18,967 bases of DNA from Piscirickettsiaceae bacterium. GTDB lineage: Bacteria > Pseudomonadota > Gammaproteobacteria > Thiomicrospirales > Thiomicrospiraceae. Under the pieces are notes generated by a model. That model was not told where the DNA came from and made no database searches. It worked only from the letters and a program-made list of their open reading frames with translations. The stretch lies in the NCBI GenBank assembly GCA_021767305.1, contig JAASTL010000001.1, positions 1 through 18,967 on the forward strand, in the 5' to 3' direction. Positions 1 to 9,156 of the stretch are shown piece by piece. Position 1 is the stretch's first letter. The number at the start of each line of letters is the position of its first letter. The position numbers were made by a program, and so were the translations under genes.

Positions 1-617
1 GCGGTCATGCCTAACGGCATTTGTTGGAAATCCAAAATTGAGAAGCTACCAATCTGCCAGTACATATATAGGAATGACACCAACATAAATACCGAACCAA
101 AGAAGGTATATAAGAAGAACTTCATGGTCGCGTAAACACGACGTGGCCCACCCCATTTACCGATAACGATAAACATTGGAATCAACAATGCTTCCCAAAA
201 GATATAGAACAAGATTGAGTCTAATGCTGTGAAAACACCAACCATAATCCCGCCCATAATCAAGAAGGCACCCATGTACTGCTCTACACGTTCTTTAATA
301 CATTCCCATGCAGATGCAATCACTAACACTTGAGTGAAAGTTGTGAGTAGTACTAGCGGCATAGATAGACCATCTACACCAAGGAAGTACTCAACATTGA
401 ACATCGGCACCCATTGAACACGTTCAACGAATTGCATTTGTGCAGTGTTGTAATCAAATCCAGTCACCAGTGGAATTGAAAGAATAAATGTCAGCACTGC
501 GACGACCAAAGACAACCATTTGGCAACAGCGTCATTGTTACGCCCAGCAAACAACACGATCAAACCACCGATAATCGGCAGCCAAATCAGCGTGCTAAGA
601 ATATAGCTATCAAGCAT
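1..617 (-). CDS. nuoM: NADH-quinone oxidoreductase subunit M (NuoM), N-terminal 205 residues, cut by window edge
   Basis: Antiporter-like membrane subunit of complex I, one of the three large proton-translocating subunits of the membrane arm. The gene starts at ATG 617-615, preceded by an AAGGAAA-type ribosome-binding site, and is still open at base 1. The visible protein begins MLDSYILSTLIWLPIIGG and contains several hydrophobic helices. The segment FWEALLIPMFIVIGKWGG (about residues 140-157) carries Glu142, equivalent to the conserved channel glutamate of NuoM TM5 (E. coli Glu144). The segment VEYFLGVDGLSMPLVLL (about 75-91) is also typical of the subunit. It starts 33 bp after the nuoL stop, in the usual nuo order, and nuoN should follow outside the window. 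Identity is secure; only the C-terminal half is missing, because of the window boundary. Confidence 0.97.
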   Translation of the reverse strand, partial: MLDSYILSTLIWLPIIGGLIVLFAGRNNDAVAKWLSLVVAVLTFILSIPLVTGFDYNTAQMQFVERVQWVPMFNVEYFLGVDGLSMPLVLLTTFTQVLVIASAWECIKERVEQYMGAFLIMGGIMVGVFTALDSILFYIFWEALLIPMFIVIGKWGGPRRVYATMKFFLYTFFGSVFMLVSFLYMYWQIGSFSILDFQQMPLGMT

Positions 618-650
618 AAACTCTATTTCCTTTTCTTATTATTCTTCTAA

Positions 651-2624
651 TTACCACAAGACCCAGATCAACATGCCCAATAGGCCGAAGATCATGACGA
701 ATGCATAGTGATACATGTAACCGGTCTGACTGCGTCTCAGACCTTGAGCCGAATGCGCAACTGCCATAAAAGCATTGGTAACCATACCTGTGTCGATTAA
801 TTTCACATCGACCCACTTGGTAAAGAAGGCACCGAGTTTGCGCGTTCCATTGACAAACACAATTTCATTCAAACGGTCAAAGCCATAAGCATTATCTAGC
901 ATATAGTAGCCACGCGGACACATTTTCTGCAGCTTCGCAGGCATATCTGGTTTTTTGATATACATAAACCAGGCCAGTGCCACACCCGACAATGCCAAAA
1001 TAACCGGCAATGACGCAAAGGATGTCCAAATCAAGTGGAAAGTCCCTTGGAAATATTCTGTGTACACCATCATCATGGTGTCATTTTCAGGCTTAATTTG
1101 AATCGCTTCAGCGAAATACTGACCATTCAACATCGGCTCGAACATTGGAATTCCCATCAATACAGCAGGAATCGCCAACAAGATTAATGGCACCGTGACC
1201 ACTAATGGTGACTCTTTAATTTTGTGAGTGCGTACATATTCAGACTCTTCACCGTGGAACACAATAAAGAACATACGGAAGCTGTAGAAGGCTGTAATAA
1301 AGACACCTGCAAGCAACAACATATAGGCAAAGTCAGCACCAAAACGATCTGAATAACCAAGGCTTAACAAAATAGAATCTTTCGAGAAGAACCCTGAGAA
1401 ACCTGGGAAACCAATCAAAGCCAATGAACCGATCAACATTGCCCAGTAAGTCACAGGCATATATTTCTTCAAGCCACCCATTTGACGAATGTCTTGAATA
1501 TGGTGCATGGCAATAATGACCGAACCAGCGGCTAAGAACAACAGTGCTTTAAAGAATGCGTGCGTCAATACATGGAACATCGCGCCTGCATAGGCCGAAG
1601 CACCTAAAGCAGCGGTCATATAACCCAACTGTGACAGTGTTGAGTAAGCAACAACGCGCTTGATATCTTGTTGGATAAGACCAAGAAGTCCCATCATAAA
1701 CGCTGTCAAGGCACCAACAATTAATACAACCGACAAGGCTACTTCAGACAACTCGTAAGCTGGGGATAGACGTGCCACCATAAAGATACCAGCAGTTACC
1801 ATCGTTGCCGCGTGAATCAATGCTGAAATTGGTGTCGGGCCTTCCATTGATTCCGGAAGCCAAACATGCAACGGCATCTGTGCTGATTTACCCATTGCAC
1901 CGACAAACAGCAAGATTAGCATTAGGGTAATCATTGACCATTCCACACCAGGAATAATTTCAATCATTACATCTTTTTGCGTGGCAAGCTGATTAAAGAA
2001 CTCTTTGTAGTCCATAGTGTTGAAATAGACATACACCACCGCAATCCCAAGAATGAAACCAAAGTCACCCACTCGGTTCACCAAGAAAGCTTTGAGGTTT
2101 GCCTGAATCGCAGACTCGCGCTTCATATAGAAACCAATCAATAGGTAAGAAACTAAACCTACTGCTTCCCAACCGAAGAACAGTTGTAGGAAGTTATTCG
2201 CCATGACCAATGAAAGCATTGAAAATGTGAACAATGAGATATAGGAGAAGAAACGCTGATAATAAGGATCATCATGGTCATAGTCTTCATCGTGGTCCAT
2301 ATAACCAATAGTATAGATATGAACCATCAATGAAACAAACGTCACCACCAACATCATGGTTGCAGAAAGTTTGTCGATCATAAAGCCGATCTCAAACTTC
2401 ACGCCGTCAACTACCATCCAGGTATAAAGTGATGCGTTGTATTCTGCGTGTCCCTGGAACACAAATAACCAAAAGACATAGATTGCTGCAATCGTGGAAA
2501 TTGCGACCCCAGCAATGGTTGAATAATGCGCCCCTGCTCGACCGACTTGACGACCGAACAGACCTGCAATCATGGCACCCACTAAAGGTGCAAGCAGAAG
2601 GACTGTTAAAATTTCATGTAACAT
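651..2624 (-). CDS. nuoL: NADH-quinone oxidoreductase subunit L (NuoL)
   Basis: Largest antiporter-like subunit at the distal end of the complex I membrane arm. It pumps protons and carries the long amphipathic lateral helix. The 657 residues are a little more than the 613 of E. coli. The conserved motif FFGWEAVGLVSYLLIGF (about 149-165) holds channel Glu153. GAMGKSAQMPLHVWLPESM (about 242-260) holds Lys246 and His253, followed by EGPTPISALIHAATMV. Many hydrophobic helices are visible, and the C-terminus ends in a last helix rich in Gly, Leu and Trp. The gene begins 6 bp after the nuoK stop. Odd point: the loop before RFFSYISLF (about residues 109-121) is expanded and rich in Asp and His (see findings). 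Family identity is certain. Confidence 0.98.
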   Translation of the reverse strand: MLHEILTVLLLAPLVGAMIAGLFGRQVGRAGAHYSTIAGVAISTIAAIYVFWLFVFQGHAEYNASLYTWMVVDGVKFEIGFMIDKLSATMMLVVTFVSLMVHIYTIGYMDHDEDYDHDDPYYQRFFSYISLFTFSMLSLVMANNFLQLFFGWEAVGLVSYLLIGFYMKRESAIQANLKAFLVNRVGDFGFILGIAVVYVYFNTMDYKEFFNQLATQKDVMIEIIPGVEWSMITLMLILLFVGAMGKSAQMPLHVWLPESMEGPTPISALIHAATMVTAGIFMVARLSPAYELSEVALSVVLIVGALTAFMMGLLGLIQQDIKRVVAYSTLSQLGYMTAALGASAYAGAMFHVLTHAFFKALLFLAAGSVIIAMHHIQDIRQMGGLKKYMPVTYWAMLIGSLALIGFPGFSGFFSKDSILLSLGYSDRFGADFAYMLLLAGVFITAFYSFRMFFIVFHGEESEYVRTHKIKESPLVVTVPLILLAIPAVLMGIPMFEPMLNGQYFAEAIQIKPENDTMMMVYTEYFQGTFHLIWTSFASLPVILALSGVALAWFMYIKKPDMPAKLQKMCPRGYYMLDNAYGFDRLNEIVFVNGTRKLGAFFTKWVDVKLIDTGMVTNAFMAVAHSAQGLRRSQTGYMYHYAFVMIFGLLGMLIWVLW

Positions 2625-2630
2625 TCAGTC

Positions 2631-2936
2631 TTACCCCTTAAGTGAACCAAGATCATCAACATTGATGCTCTTACGATTACGGAATACCAGTACGATAATC
2701 GCCAAACCAATTGCTGCTTCCGCCGCTGCAACCGTCAAAATAAAGAAGACGAAAATCTGCCCAGTCACATCATTTAAATAATGCGAGAAAGCCACTAGAT
2801 TGGTATTGACTGCCAACAGTAAAAGCTCAATCGACATTAACAAAACAATGACGTTTTTACGGTTTAGGAAGATACCGGCCATGCTGATCATAAACAGCAC
2901 TGCACCGAATAAAAGATAGTCAGAAAGCGCAATCAT
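2631..2936 (-). CDS. nuoK: NADH-quinone oxidoreductase subunit K (NuoK)
   Basis: Small membrane subunit of complex I, related to MrpC, with three transmembrane helices and part of the proton path between NuoJ and NuoN. The 101 residues are the standard family length. The two conserved buried glutamates are present: Glu37 in [13 protein letters not shown] and Glu73 in [11 protein letters not shown]. The start ATG overlaps the nuoJ stop by four bases (ATGA), which indicates translational coupling. The stop lies 6 bp before nuoL. Confidence 0.98.
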   Translation of the reverse strand: MIALSDYLLFGAVLFMISMAGIFLNRKNVIVLLMSIELLLLAVNTNLVAFSHYLNDVTGQIFVFFILTVAAAEAAIGLAIIVLVFRNRKSINVDDLGSLKG

Positions 2937-3577
2937 TTTTTCTCTTCCTCCGTCGCATCAGTGATTGGCTTTTCAACCACTGCATCCATTTTTACCATCT
3001 CAAAACGATCTTTCGCCAGAGTACGGTTTTGTTTATCAATATCTTGGTAAAGTACTGCACCCGTTGGACGACGACGCAACGTCAAAGCAATCGCAGCCAC
3101 AATCCCAACTAAAAGTAGAACTGCAGCCAAAATAAACGCATAAGCATGCTCAGTGTAAAGAGGCACAGCAATCGCTTCAGTGTTGCTGAAATCAGCAGGT
3201 TTTGGTGCAGGTGCTGCAACCTTATCCAGTCCGAAATGATCCGGACCAATAACCATATACATCAATGCGAAAATAGCGACCGCAGCAAGTGCACCAATCG
3301 GTAAATAACGAGTGAAGCCTTCTTTTAAAATCGCCATATTGATGTCCAGCATCATGACAACGAATAAGAAAAGTACCATTACCGCACCGACGTAAACCAA
3401 AATTAGGACAAGCCCCAAAAACTCAGCTTGTGCCATAATCCACAGACCAGCGGTTGAAATAAAGGCCAACACCAGCCAAAGCGCCGCTTTAACTGGGTTT
3501 TTAACCGTAATCATCATCAATCCAGAGATCGTGGCGATTGCGGCTAACAAATAAAAAATAAATTGTTCAAAGCTCAT
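2933..3577 (-). CDS. nuoJ: NADH-quinone oxidoreductase subunit J (NuoJ)
   Basis: Membrane subunit of complex I (ND6 type) next to NuoK and NuoH, involved in coupling quinone chemistry to proton pumping. The protein has 214 residues, longer than the 184 of E. coli. Five hydrophobic stretches can be seen. The family segment [25 protein letters not shown] (about 53-77) contains the Gly- and Val-rich TM3 that forms the conserved pi-bulge region. The extra length comes from an Ala/Pro-rich loop around residues 120-135 and a hydrophilic charged C-terminal tail after about residue 165. Its stop overlaps the nuoK start (ATGA), and it begins 17 bp after nuoI. Confidence 0.97.
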   Translation of the reverse strand: MSFEQFIFYLLAAIATISGLMMITVKNPVKAALWLVLAFISTAGLWIMAQAEFLGLVLILVYVGAVMVLFLFVVMMLDINMAILKEGFTRYLPIGALAAVAIFALMYMVIGPDHFGLDKVAAPAPKPADFSNTEAIAVPLYTEHAYAFILAAVLLLVGIVAAIALTLRRRPTGAVLYQDIDKQNRTLAKDRFEMVKMDAVVEKPITDATEEEKK

Positions 3578-3594
3578 AGCAACGTCTCTTAAGA

Positions 3595-4083
3595 TTAACG
3601 GTATTTGGCATCAGCAGCACGATCCGCAGCAATTTGCTTCTCATGCTTATCACCAAAGGCCAAAAGGTCTTCTTTGGTGCGAATATGTGGTCCACGTTCA
3701 TGGAATTCATATTCAAAGACACGGGTTTCAACAATCGCATCCACTGGACAAGCCTCTTCACAGAAACCGCAGTAAATACACTTAAACATATCAATGTCAT
3801 ATTGCGTGGTACGACGTGTACCATCATCACGCTCTTCTGATTCAATGGTAATCGCATTGGCTGGACAAACTGCTTCACACAATTTACATGCGATACAACG
3901 CTCTTCACCATTTTCATAACGACGCAATGCATGGTGACCACGAAAACGCGGAGACAATGGGGTTTTTTCTTCTGGATAACGAACCGTGATCTTACGCTTG
4001 AAAAGATATTTCAAGGTCACCATTGAACCTTTAATTAGTTCGGTGAGACCCCAGGTTTTAATTAAATGATTTAAATTACTCAT
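3595..4083 (-). CDS. nuoI: NADH-quinone oxidoreductase subunit I (NuoI), 2x[4Fe-4S] ferredoxin-like
   Basis: Peripheral-arm subunit (TYKY type) that holds the last but one pair of iron-sulfur clusters, N6a and N6b, and passes electrons to N2 on NuoB. Both 4Fe-4S motifs are intact: Cys63-X2-Cys66-X2-Cys69-X3-Cys73 ([12 protein letters not shown]) and Cys102-X2-Cys105-X2-Cys108-X3-Cys112 ([12 protein letters not shown]). The N-terminal 45 residues form the amphipathic region that docks on the membrane, with the typical [13 protein letters not shown] before the first motif. The 162 residues are normal for the proteobacterial/mitochondrial type. It lies 11 bp after nuoH and 17 bp before nuoJ. Confidence 0.98.
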   Translation of the reverse strand: MSNLNHLIKTWGLTELIKGSMVTLKYLFKRKITVRYPEEKTPLSPRFRGHHALRRYENGEERCIACKLCEAVCPANAITIESEERDDGTRRTTQYDIDMFKCIYCGFCEEACPVDAIVETRVFEYEFHERGPHIRTKEDLLAFGDKHEKQIAADRAADAKYR

Positions 4084-4094
4084 GTCTGCCTCTA

Positions 4095-5156
4095 CTAGTT
4101 AAACCAAGGGCCAAAGCTAAAGTATTTCATTGCACCGACAACAAATACCCAAACGATGGTTAATGGAATTAACACTTTCCAACCCAAACGCATTAATTGG
4201 TCATAACGGTAACGTGGGTAAGTCGCACGCAACCATAAGAATACAAACAGAAGGAAAGCAACTTTAATGGATAACCATGCAAGTTGAGGAACCCATGAGA
4301 ACATTGCCTCAAGTCCAGGAATACCTTCAAACGGTGACAACCATCCACCCAAGAACATAATCGCTGTCATAAATGAAATCAGAATCATCATGGCGTATTC
4401 CGCCAACATAAAGACTCCGAATGTCATTCCCGAATAATCAACGTGGAAACCAGCAACGATTTCTGCCTCACCTTCAATGACATCGAAAGGTGTACGGTTG
4501 GTTTCGGCAAGACCAGAAATAAAATAAACAAAGAACATCGGCAATAGCGGTAGTAAGTACCAGTTAAGGATCCCACCTTGTTGCCCTTGAACAATCTCCG
4601 TTAAATTCATTGAGCCAGCAATCATAAGTACCGTAACCAGTGCAAAACCCATGGCAATTTCATAGGAAATCTTTTGTGCTGAACCACGAAGTGCCCCTAG
4701 GAAAGCATATTTCGAGTTAGACGCCCAACCGGCAACAATGGTTCCATAAACCAAAATAGATGAAACCGCCAAGACATAAAGTACACCTGCATTAATGTCG
4801 GTGACCACAACTCCTTCAGAGAAAGGAATAACCGCATAGGCTGCTACAGCAGGAGCAATAGCCAAGATTGGCGCAATAATAAATAGATATTTATTGGACT
4901 GAGCAGGAAAAATAACTTCTTTAGTCATTAACTTTAACGCATCGGCAATGGGTTGTAACAACCCAACTGGACCAACCCGATTTGGCCCCATACGCACCTG
5001 CATAAAGCCAATCACTTTACGTTCTGCATAGGTTAACCAAGCTACCACAAGCATAATTGGCAAGATAACAGCCACCGCTTGCAATACAAGGGTAATCAAT
5101 GTTGCTAGCCAGTCGAATAAAAAGCCAGCTAAAAAGGCTTGAATTGCATCAAACAT
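4095..5156 (-). CDS. nuoH: NADH-quinone oxidoreductase subunit H (NuoH)
   Basis: Membrane subunit (ND1 type) that connects the peripheral arm to the membrane arm and forms much of the quinone access chamber. The protein has 353 residues and about eight hydrophobic helices. Characteristic family segments are [20 protein letters not shown] (about 44-63), [15 protein letters not shown] sequence (about 70-80), and [20 protein letters not shown] (about 216-235), whose acidic residues belong to the proposed E-channel and quinone-site loop. The start codon overlaps the nuoG stop (TAATG, one base shared), so the two are likely coupled in translation. Stop codon is TAG. Confidence 0.98.
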   Translation of the reverse strand: MFDAIQAFLAGFLFDWLATLITLVLQAVAVILPIMLVVAWLTYAERKVIGFMQVRMGPNRVGPVGLLQPIADALKLMTKEVIFPAQSNKYLFIIAPILAIAPAVAAYAVIPFSEGVVVTDINAGVLYVLAVSSILVYGTIVAGWASNSKYAFLGALRGSAQKISYEIAMGFALVTVLMIAGSMNLTEIVQGQQGGILNWYLLPLLPMFFVYFISGLAETNRTPFDVIEGEAEIVAGFHVDYSGMTFGVFMLAEYAMMILISFMTAIMFLGGWLSPFEGIPGLEAMFSWVPQLAWLSIKVAFLLFVFLWLRATYPRYRYDQLMRLGWKVLIPLTIVWVFVVGAMKYFSFGPWFN

Positions 5157-7264
5157 TAATCATTCCCTCTTCCCATGGTATTAACATTCGCATCCGGTGT
5201 GGCTTGTAGCGAGGGGCTACGGCGTACCAAAGCGTCCATTTGATAAGGTGATACCAATGTGCATTGAGCATCATTATTTACAGAAGGCAATGTACACTCA
5301 AATGTCGCAAATGCCAATTGAGAGTGCTTGTTATCAAGCACCTCACGTAATACTTCATTGGTATGTGTGTAATCAAACCCTGAAAGGTCGAACATATTAC
5401 CCATAACACGAAGAATTTTCCACGCTGCTTTGGCTTCACCTTTTGGTTCTGCTGCCATTTTGAATGACTGTTTAACTCCATTGGCGTTTACAAAAGTACC
5501 CGCAGTTTCAGCAAAGGTTGCAATCGGTAGCAAAACATCGGCATACTCACGCTGAGCTTGAGAATCAAATGCCGTTAAATTCACAACAAAACTTGCCTTT
5601 TTCATGGCGTCCAAAGCTTTATCACCGTTAGTAAAGTCTTTTTCTGGTTCAAGACCTAAATTAATAAAGCAATTCATGCCGTCCAACATTTGCTGTGCAT
5701 TTTTTCCACCGGCCGGTAAGAAGTTCACTAAGTGTGCACCAACTTCATTGGCTTGAATCGGAAGTACACTTAATTTCGCACCGGTATTATTAGCGATACT
5801 ATTTGCTAGTTTGACAATAACGGCATAATCAGGATGGTTCTTCGCAATCTGACCAAGCATAATCGAAACGTTTTTAGCATCTACCAGGGCTTGAACCGCT
5901 TTTTTATGTGCATCAGACACATTAGCTGTAGATGCCAAATCTTCATTCGTCCCTTTTAACTCTGCTGCAGCTTTGGCCATACTAGCCAGTTCAGCAACCA
6001 AACCAGATTCAGAAAAATCTGTCGTTTTATAGTTGAATGAGAAGTTTTCTGGATTCACTGTGAAAACTTTGGCATTTTTAGCCGTCACTGCTTTTCGCAG
6101 ACGTGTATTTAAAATTGGTAATTCTTTACGAAGATAAGAACCCACCAAAAGCGCAGCGTCTAACTTATCAGTCGCATCAATTGAATGCGCAAGACTTGGT
6201 GTATGGAAACCTTTGGCATCTAATGAGAAGTCTTGTTGACGTGTGCGGAAATCAATGTTCTTGATTCCTAAACCACGGGCTAATTTTTGTAGCAGTTGAA
6301 GCTCTTCGAGTGTTGAATTCGCGGAAGCTAAGACACCCACGTTGCTATAGTCATTTAGATTTTGAATGCCTTCCACTGCCACCTGAAGTGCTGTTTCCCA
6401 ATCAACCGTTTTCCATTCACCATTTTCTTTAATCATTGGCTGAGTGAGGCGTTCTTCAGACTCAAGTGCTTCATAAGAAAAACGATCACGGTCAGATAAC
6501 CAAACTTCGTTAATGGCTTCATTTTCCGCCGGTACAACACGCATAACACGATTTTCTTTGGTATGAACAATAATGTTCGAACCAATAGAGTCGTGTGCAG
6601 CAATGGCATTGTGCGCTTTAAGCTCCCATGGTCTGGCTTTGTAGCGGAATGGTTTAGAGGTCAAAGCACCGACTGGACATAAATCAATCATATTCCCTGA
6701 CATTTCGGAACTAATAGATTTCTCAACATAGGTACCAATTTCCATCCATTCTGAACGTCCTGTGGCACCTAACTCCATCATTCCCGCTACTTCTTGGCCA
6801 AAACGAACACAACGAGTACAGTGGATACAACGAGTCATATCAGTGCTGATCAACGGACCCGCATTCTTATCACCCACCACACGTTTCGCTTCGACATAAC
6901 GAGACACATCATCACCATAATCCATGGCAACATCTTGCAACTCACATTCACCACCCTGATCGCAGATTGGGCAATCCAACGGGTGGTTAATCAATAAAAA
7001 TTCCATCACAGATTTCTGAGATGCAATCGCTTTTGGCGATTTCGTGTGCACCTTCATGCCATCTGTCACAGGTGTAGCACAGGCCGGAAGTGGCTTCCAA
7101 GCCCCTTCAACTTCTACTAAACACATACGACAGTTTGCGGCAATCGATAGTTTTTTGTGGTAACAAAAACGGGGAATCGGAATCTGTGCCCCATCAGCAA
7201 CATCGATCAACATGTCACCTTCATGGGCCTCAATAACTTGTCCGTTTATTTCAACTTTTACCAT
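5156..7264 (-). CDS. nuoG: NADH-quinone oxidoreductase subunit G (NuoG), mitochondrial-type length
   Basis: Large Fe-S subunit of the peripheral arm (75 kDa/NDUFS1 type). It carries the electron chain from NuoF towards NuoI. The ligands of three clusters are visible: [2Fe-2S] N1b at Cys34, Cys45, Cys48 and Cys62; [4Fe-4S] N5 at His94, Cys98, Cys101 and Cys107; and [4Fe-4S] N4 at Cys146, Cys149, Cys152 and Cys196. The rest is a molybdopterin-oxidoreductase-like domain without an obvious cofactor function. At 702 residues it is shorter than E. coli NuoG (about 908). It lacks the CX2CX3C motif of cluster N7 after residue 210, as in mitochondria. It is separated from nuoF by 112 bp, the widest gap inside the operon, and no strong Shine-Dalgarno precedes the ATG. 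Confidence 0.97.
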   Translation of the reverse strand: MVKVEINGQVIEAHEGDMLIDVADGAQIPIPRFCYHKKLSIAANCRMCLVEVEGAWKPLPACATPVTDGMKVHTKSPKAIASQKSVMEFLLINHPLDCPICDQGGECELQDVAMDYGDDVSRYVEAKRVVGDKNAGPLISTDMTRCIHCTRCVRFGQEVAGMMELGATGRSEWMEIGTYVEKSISSEMSGNMIDLCPVGALTSKPFRYKARPWELKAHNAIAAHDSIGSNIIVHTKENRVMRVVPAENEAINEVWLSDRDRFSYEALESEERLTQPMIKENGEWKTVDWETALQVAVEGIQNLNDYSNVGVLASANSTLEELQLLQKLARGLGIKNIDFRTRQQDFSLDAKGFHTPSLAHSIDATDKLDAALLVGSYLRKELPILNTRLRKAVTAKNAKVFTVNPENFSFNYKTTDFSESGLVAELASMAKAAAELKGTNEDLASTANVSDAHKKAVQALVDAKNVSIMLGQIAKNHPDYAVIVKLANSIANNTGAKLSVLPIQANEVGAHLVNFLPAGGKNAQQMLDGMNCFINLGLEPEKDFTNGDKALDAMKKASFVVNLTAFDSQAQREYADVLLPIATFAETAGTFVNANGVKQSFKMAAEPKGEAKAAWKILRVMGNMFDLSGFDYTHTNEVLREVLDNKHSQLAFATFECTLPSVNNDAQCTLVSPYQMDALVRRSPSLQATPDANVNTMGRGND

Positions 7265-7333
7265 AGTTCTTCAACCTAAATATAATTTGGTTCGGGAAAA
7301 ATTTTGTTTAAAATTTTCGCCCTGATAAGCACG

Positions 7334-7359
7334 AAAAAGCGCAATAAAAATTGCGCTTT
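7334..7359 (-). terminator. Terminator-like or attenuator hairpin between nuoF and nuoG
   Basis: On the minus strand AAAGCGCAA, loop TTTTTA, then TTGCGCTTT form a perfect 9-bp stem (7359-7351 with 7344-7336). The run continues into TTC, giving five consecutive T including the stem end. It lies 18 bp after the nuoF stop and 72 bp before the nuoG start. The shape fits a weak intrinsic terminator or an RNA-processing/stability hairpin, and full termination would cut off nuoG-N. Structure is seen; function is inferred. Confidence 0.5.
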
Positions 7360-7376
7360 ATCGGTTCCGATCACGT

Positions 7377-8657
7377 TTATACGCGATCGTATATACTGCA
7401 TCCATGTTCTATGTAATGCTGGAATTCATGTTCATACTGATCAACTGCACTGGTTAATGCAATTGTTGCAGCGTCACCCAAACCACAAATAACATTACCC
7501 ATGATTTTGCCAGAAACATCTTTCAAAGCTGCAATGTCTTCCGGACGTCCTTTGCCTTCAACAATCCGATTGAGAACACGCATCAACCATCCTGTTCCTT
7601 CGCGACAAGGCGTACATTGCCCACATGACTCATCCCAATAAAAATGCGATAAGTTTTGGCAAACTTTAACGATATCCGTCTGATCATCCATAACAATCAT
7701 TGAACCTGCACCTAAGAAAGAACCTGCATTTGCAATGGAGTCATAATCCATATTCATTTCTAAGGCTTTTTCAGCAGGAATAATTGCTGTCGAGGCACCA
7801 CCAGGAATGACACACTTTAACTCTCGCCCTTTCCAGATGCCGCCTGCCAAACCTAGCAAGTCTTTGAAAGGCGTACCCATACGAACTTCAAAGTTACCCG
7901 GCTTTTCAACATGACCAGAAACAGAATAGAGTTTTGTTCCACCGGCATTTTTTACACCAAGGTCATTAAACCACTTACCGCCTTTAGACAAAATCATCGG
8001 GATAGAAGCAAGTGTTTCCGTGTTATTGATAGTAGTTGGACGGCCATACAAACCATAGCTTGCTGGGAAAGGTGGCTTGAAACGAGGTTGCCCTTTCTTA
8101 CCTTCAATCGACTCCAACAAAGCAGTTTCTTCACCACAAATATAAGCGCCTGCACCTAAATGCACATGCAAATCAAAGTCCCAACCAGACCCTAAAATAT
8201 CTTTACCAAGAAGTCCTGCTTCACGCGCTTGATTAATAGCATTTTTGAAAATCTGGTACGGTTCCCAGAATTCACCACGAATGTAGTTGTAACCTTGAGA
8301 AGCACCAATAACATAACCGGCAATCATCATTCCCTCAACCAATGCATGAGGGTTATAACGGTGAATATCACGGTCTTTAAAGGTCCCAGGCTCACCTTCA
8401 TCAGAGTTACAAACAATGTATTTCTGACCTGGTGCTTCACGGTTCATAAAGCTCCATTTCAAACCCGTAGGAAACCCAGCCCCACCACGACCGCGAATAT
8501 TTGAAGCTTTTACTTCTTCAATAATTTCTGGTGGTGTTAGTTCTCCTGAAACGACTTTCTTCCAAACCTCATAGCCACCATTTGCCATATAGACATCAAT
8601 GTCATAGGAACGTTCAAGGTGATTTAGACGAAAACAGTTTTCACTTTGATGGACCAT
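7377..8657 (-). CDS. nuoF: NADH-quinone oxidoreductase subunit F (NuoF), NADH/FMN-binding
   Basis: Electron-input subunit of complex I (51 kDa type). It binds NADH and FMN and holds the [4Fe-4S] cluster N3. The glycine-rich FMN/NADH site [13 protein letters not shown] is at residues 56-68, followed by [15 protein letters not shown] (about 83-97). The second glycine-rich segment [15 protein letters not shown] (166-180) is followed by [14 protein letters not shown]. Cluster N3 ligands are Cys345, Cys348 and Cys351 in [11 protein letters not shown], plus Cys391. The 426 residues match the family. The gene starts 4 bp after the nuoE stop. It ends before the only sizeable intergenic gap of the nuo operon. 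Confidence 0.98.
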   Translation of the reverse strand: MVHQSENCFRLNHLERSYDIDVYMANGGYEVWKKVVSGELTPPEIIEEVKASNIRGRGGAGFPTGLKWSFMNREAPGQKYIVCNSDEGEPGTFKDRDIHRYNPHALVEGMMIAGYVIGASQGYNYIRGEFWEPYQIFKNAINQAREAGLLGKDILGSGWDFDLHVHLGAGAYICGEETALLESIEGKKGQPRFKPPFPASYGLYGRPTTINNTETLASIPMILSKGGKWFNDLGVKNAGGTKLYSVSGHVEKPGNFEVRMGTPFKDLLGLAGGIWKGRELKCVIPGGASTAIIPAEKALEMNMDYDSIANAGSFLGAGSMIVMDDQTDIVKVCQNLSHFYWDESCGQCTPCREGTGWLMRVLNRIVEGKGRPEDIAALKDVSGKIMGNVICGLGDAATIALTSAVDQYEHEFQHYIEHGCSIYDRV

Positions 8658-8661
8658 TGCT

Positions 8662-9156
8662 TTACTCCAATTCGTCTAGGATTTTAAATAATTTATCTTC
8701 ATCCAAGTTTTCATGGTAATCCTTACCAATCTTACACATTGGAGCGCCACCGCAAGCACCTAAGCACTCTACCTTCTTGATAGAAAATTTTCCATCAGCC
8801 GTGATTTCTCCTGGTTTAACACCAAGTTTTGATTCCAGTTTGGCACGAAGTTCTTCGCCACCGCGTAGGTAGCAAGATATCGAGTTACACCAATTGATTT
8901 GATGCTTGCCGACTGGCTGGTGGTTGTAATTACCATAGAATGTCGCAACTTCATAAACTGCGATTGGCGGCATTTCCAAATATTCAGCAATCTGGTCCAT
9001 TAACTCATTTGTTAAATGACCATCATTAGATTCTTGAACAATACGTAGAGCTGGCATACATGCAGATTGACGTTGTTCTGCAGGATATTCAGCAATCCAG
9101 CGATCAATACGTTCTTTTACTTCACCCTGGATAAAATTTTCCGTTGACGAACTCAT
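8662..9156 (-). CDS. nuoE: NADH-quinone oxidoreductase subunit E (NuoE), [2Fe-2S]
   Basis: Thioredoxin-fold subunit (24 kDa type) of the NADH-dehydrogenase module. It binds the off-pathway [2Fe-2S] cluster N1a beside the FMN of NuoF. The cluster ligands are visible as Cys90, Cys95, Cys131 and Cys135 (CNSISC and CLGAC motifs). [18 protein letters not shown] (about 69-86) is the usual segment before the first cysteines. The 164 residues are a normal length. Small variation: the segment after the last ligand reads GGAPMC, where Val-Asn is common in place of Gly-Gly. The start codon overlaps the nuoD stop (ATGA), and the stop lies 4 bp before nuoF. Confidence 0.97.
   Translation of the reverse strand: MSSSTENFIQGEVKERIDRWIAEYPAEQRQSACMPALRIVQESNDGHLTNELMDQIAEYLEMPPIAVYEVATFYGNYNHQPVGKHQINWCNSISCYLRGGEELRAKLESKLGVKPGEITADGKFSIKKVECLGACGGAPMCKIGKDYHENLDEDKLFKILDELE

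Noticed and set aside
3567..3941. 124-codon open frame on the minus strand overlapping nuoI and the nuoJ start
   Set aside because: Same strand, different frame from intact nuoI with its eight cluster cysteines; Met/Val-rich composition resembles no protein family and no ribosome-binding site is seen.
7278..7290. TATATT box upstream of nuoG as a possible -10 element
   Set aside because: No -35-like hexamer at 16-18 bases, and the start would be too close to the ATG; AT-rich sequence gives such boxes by chance.
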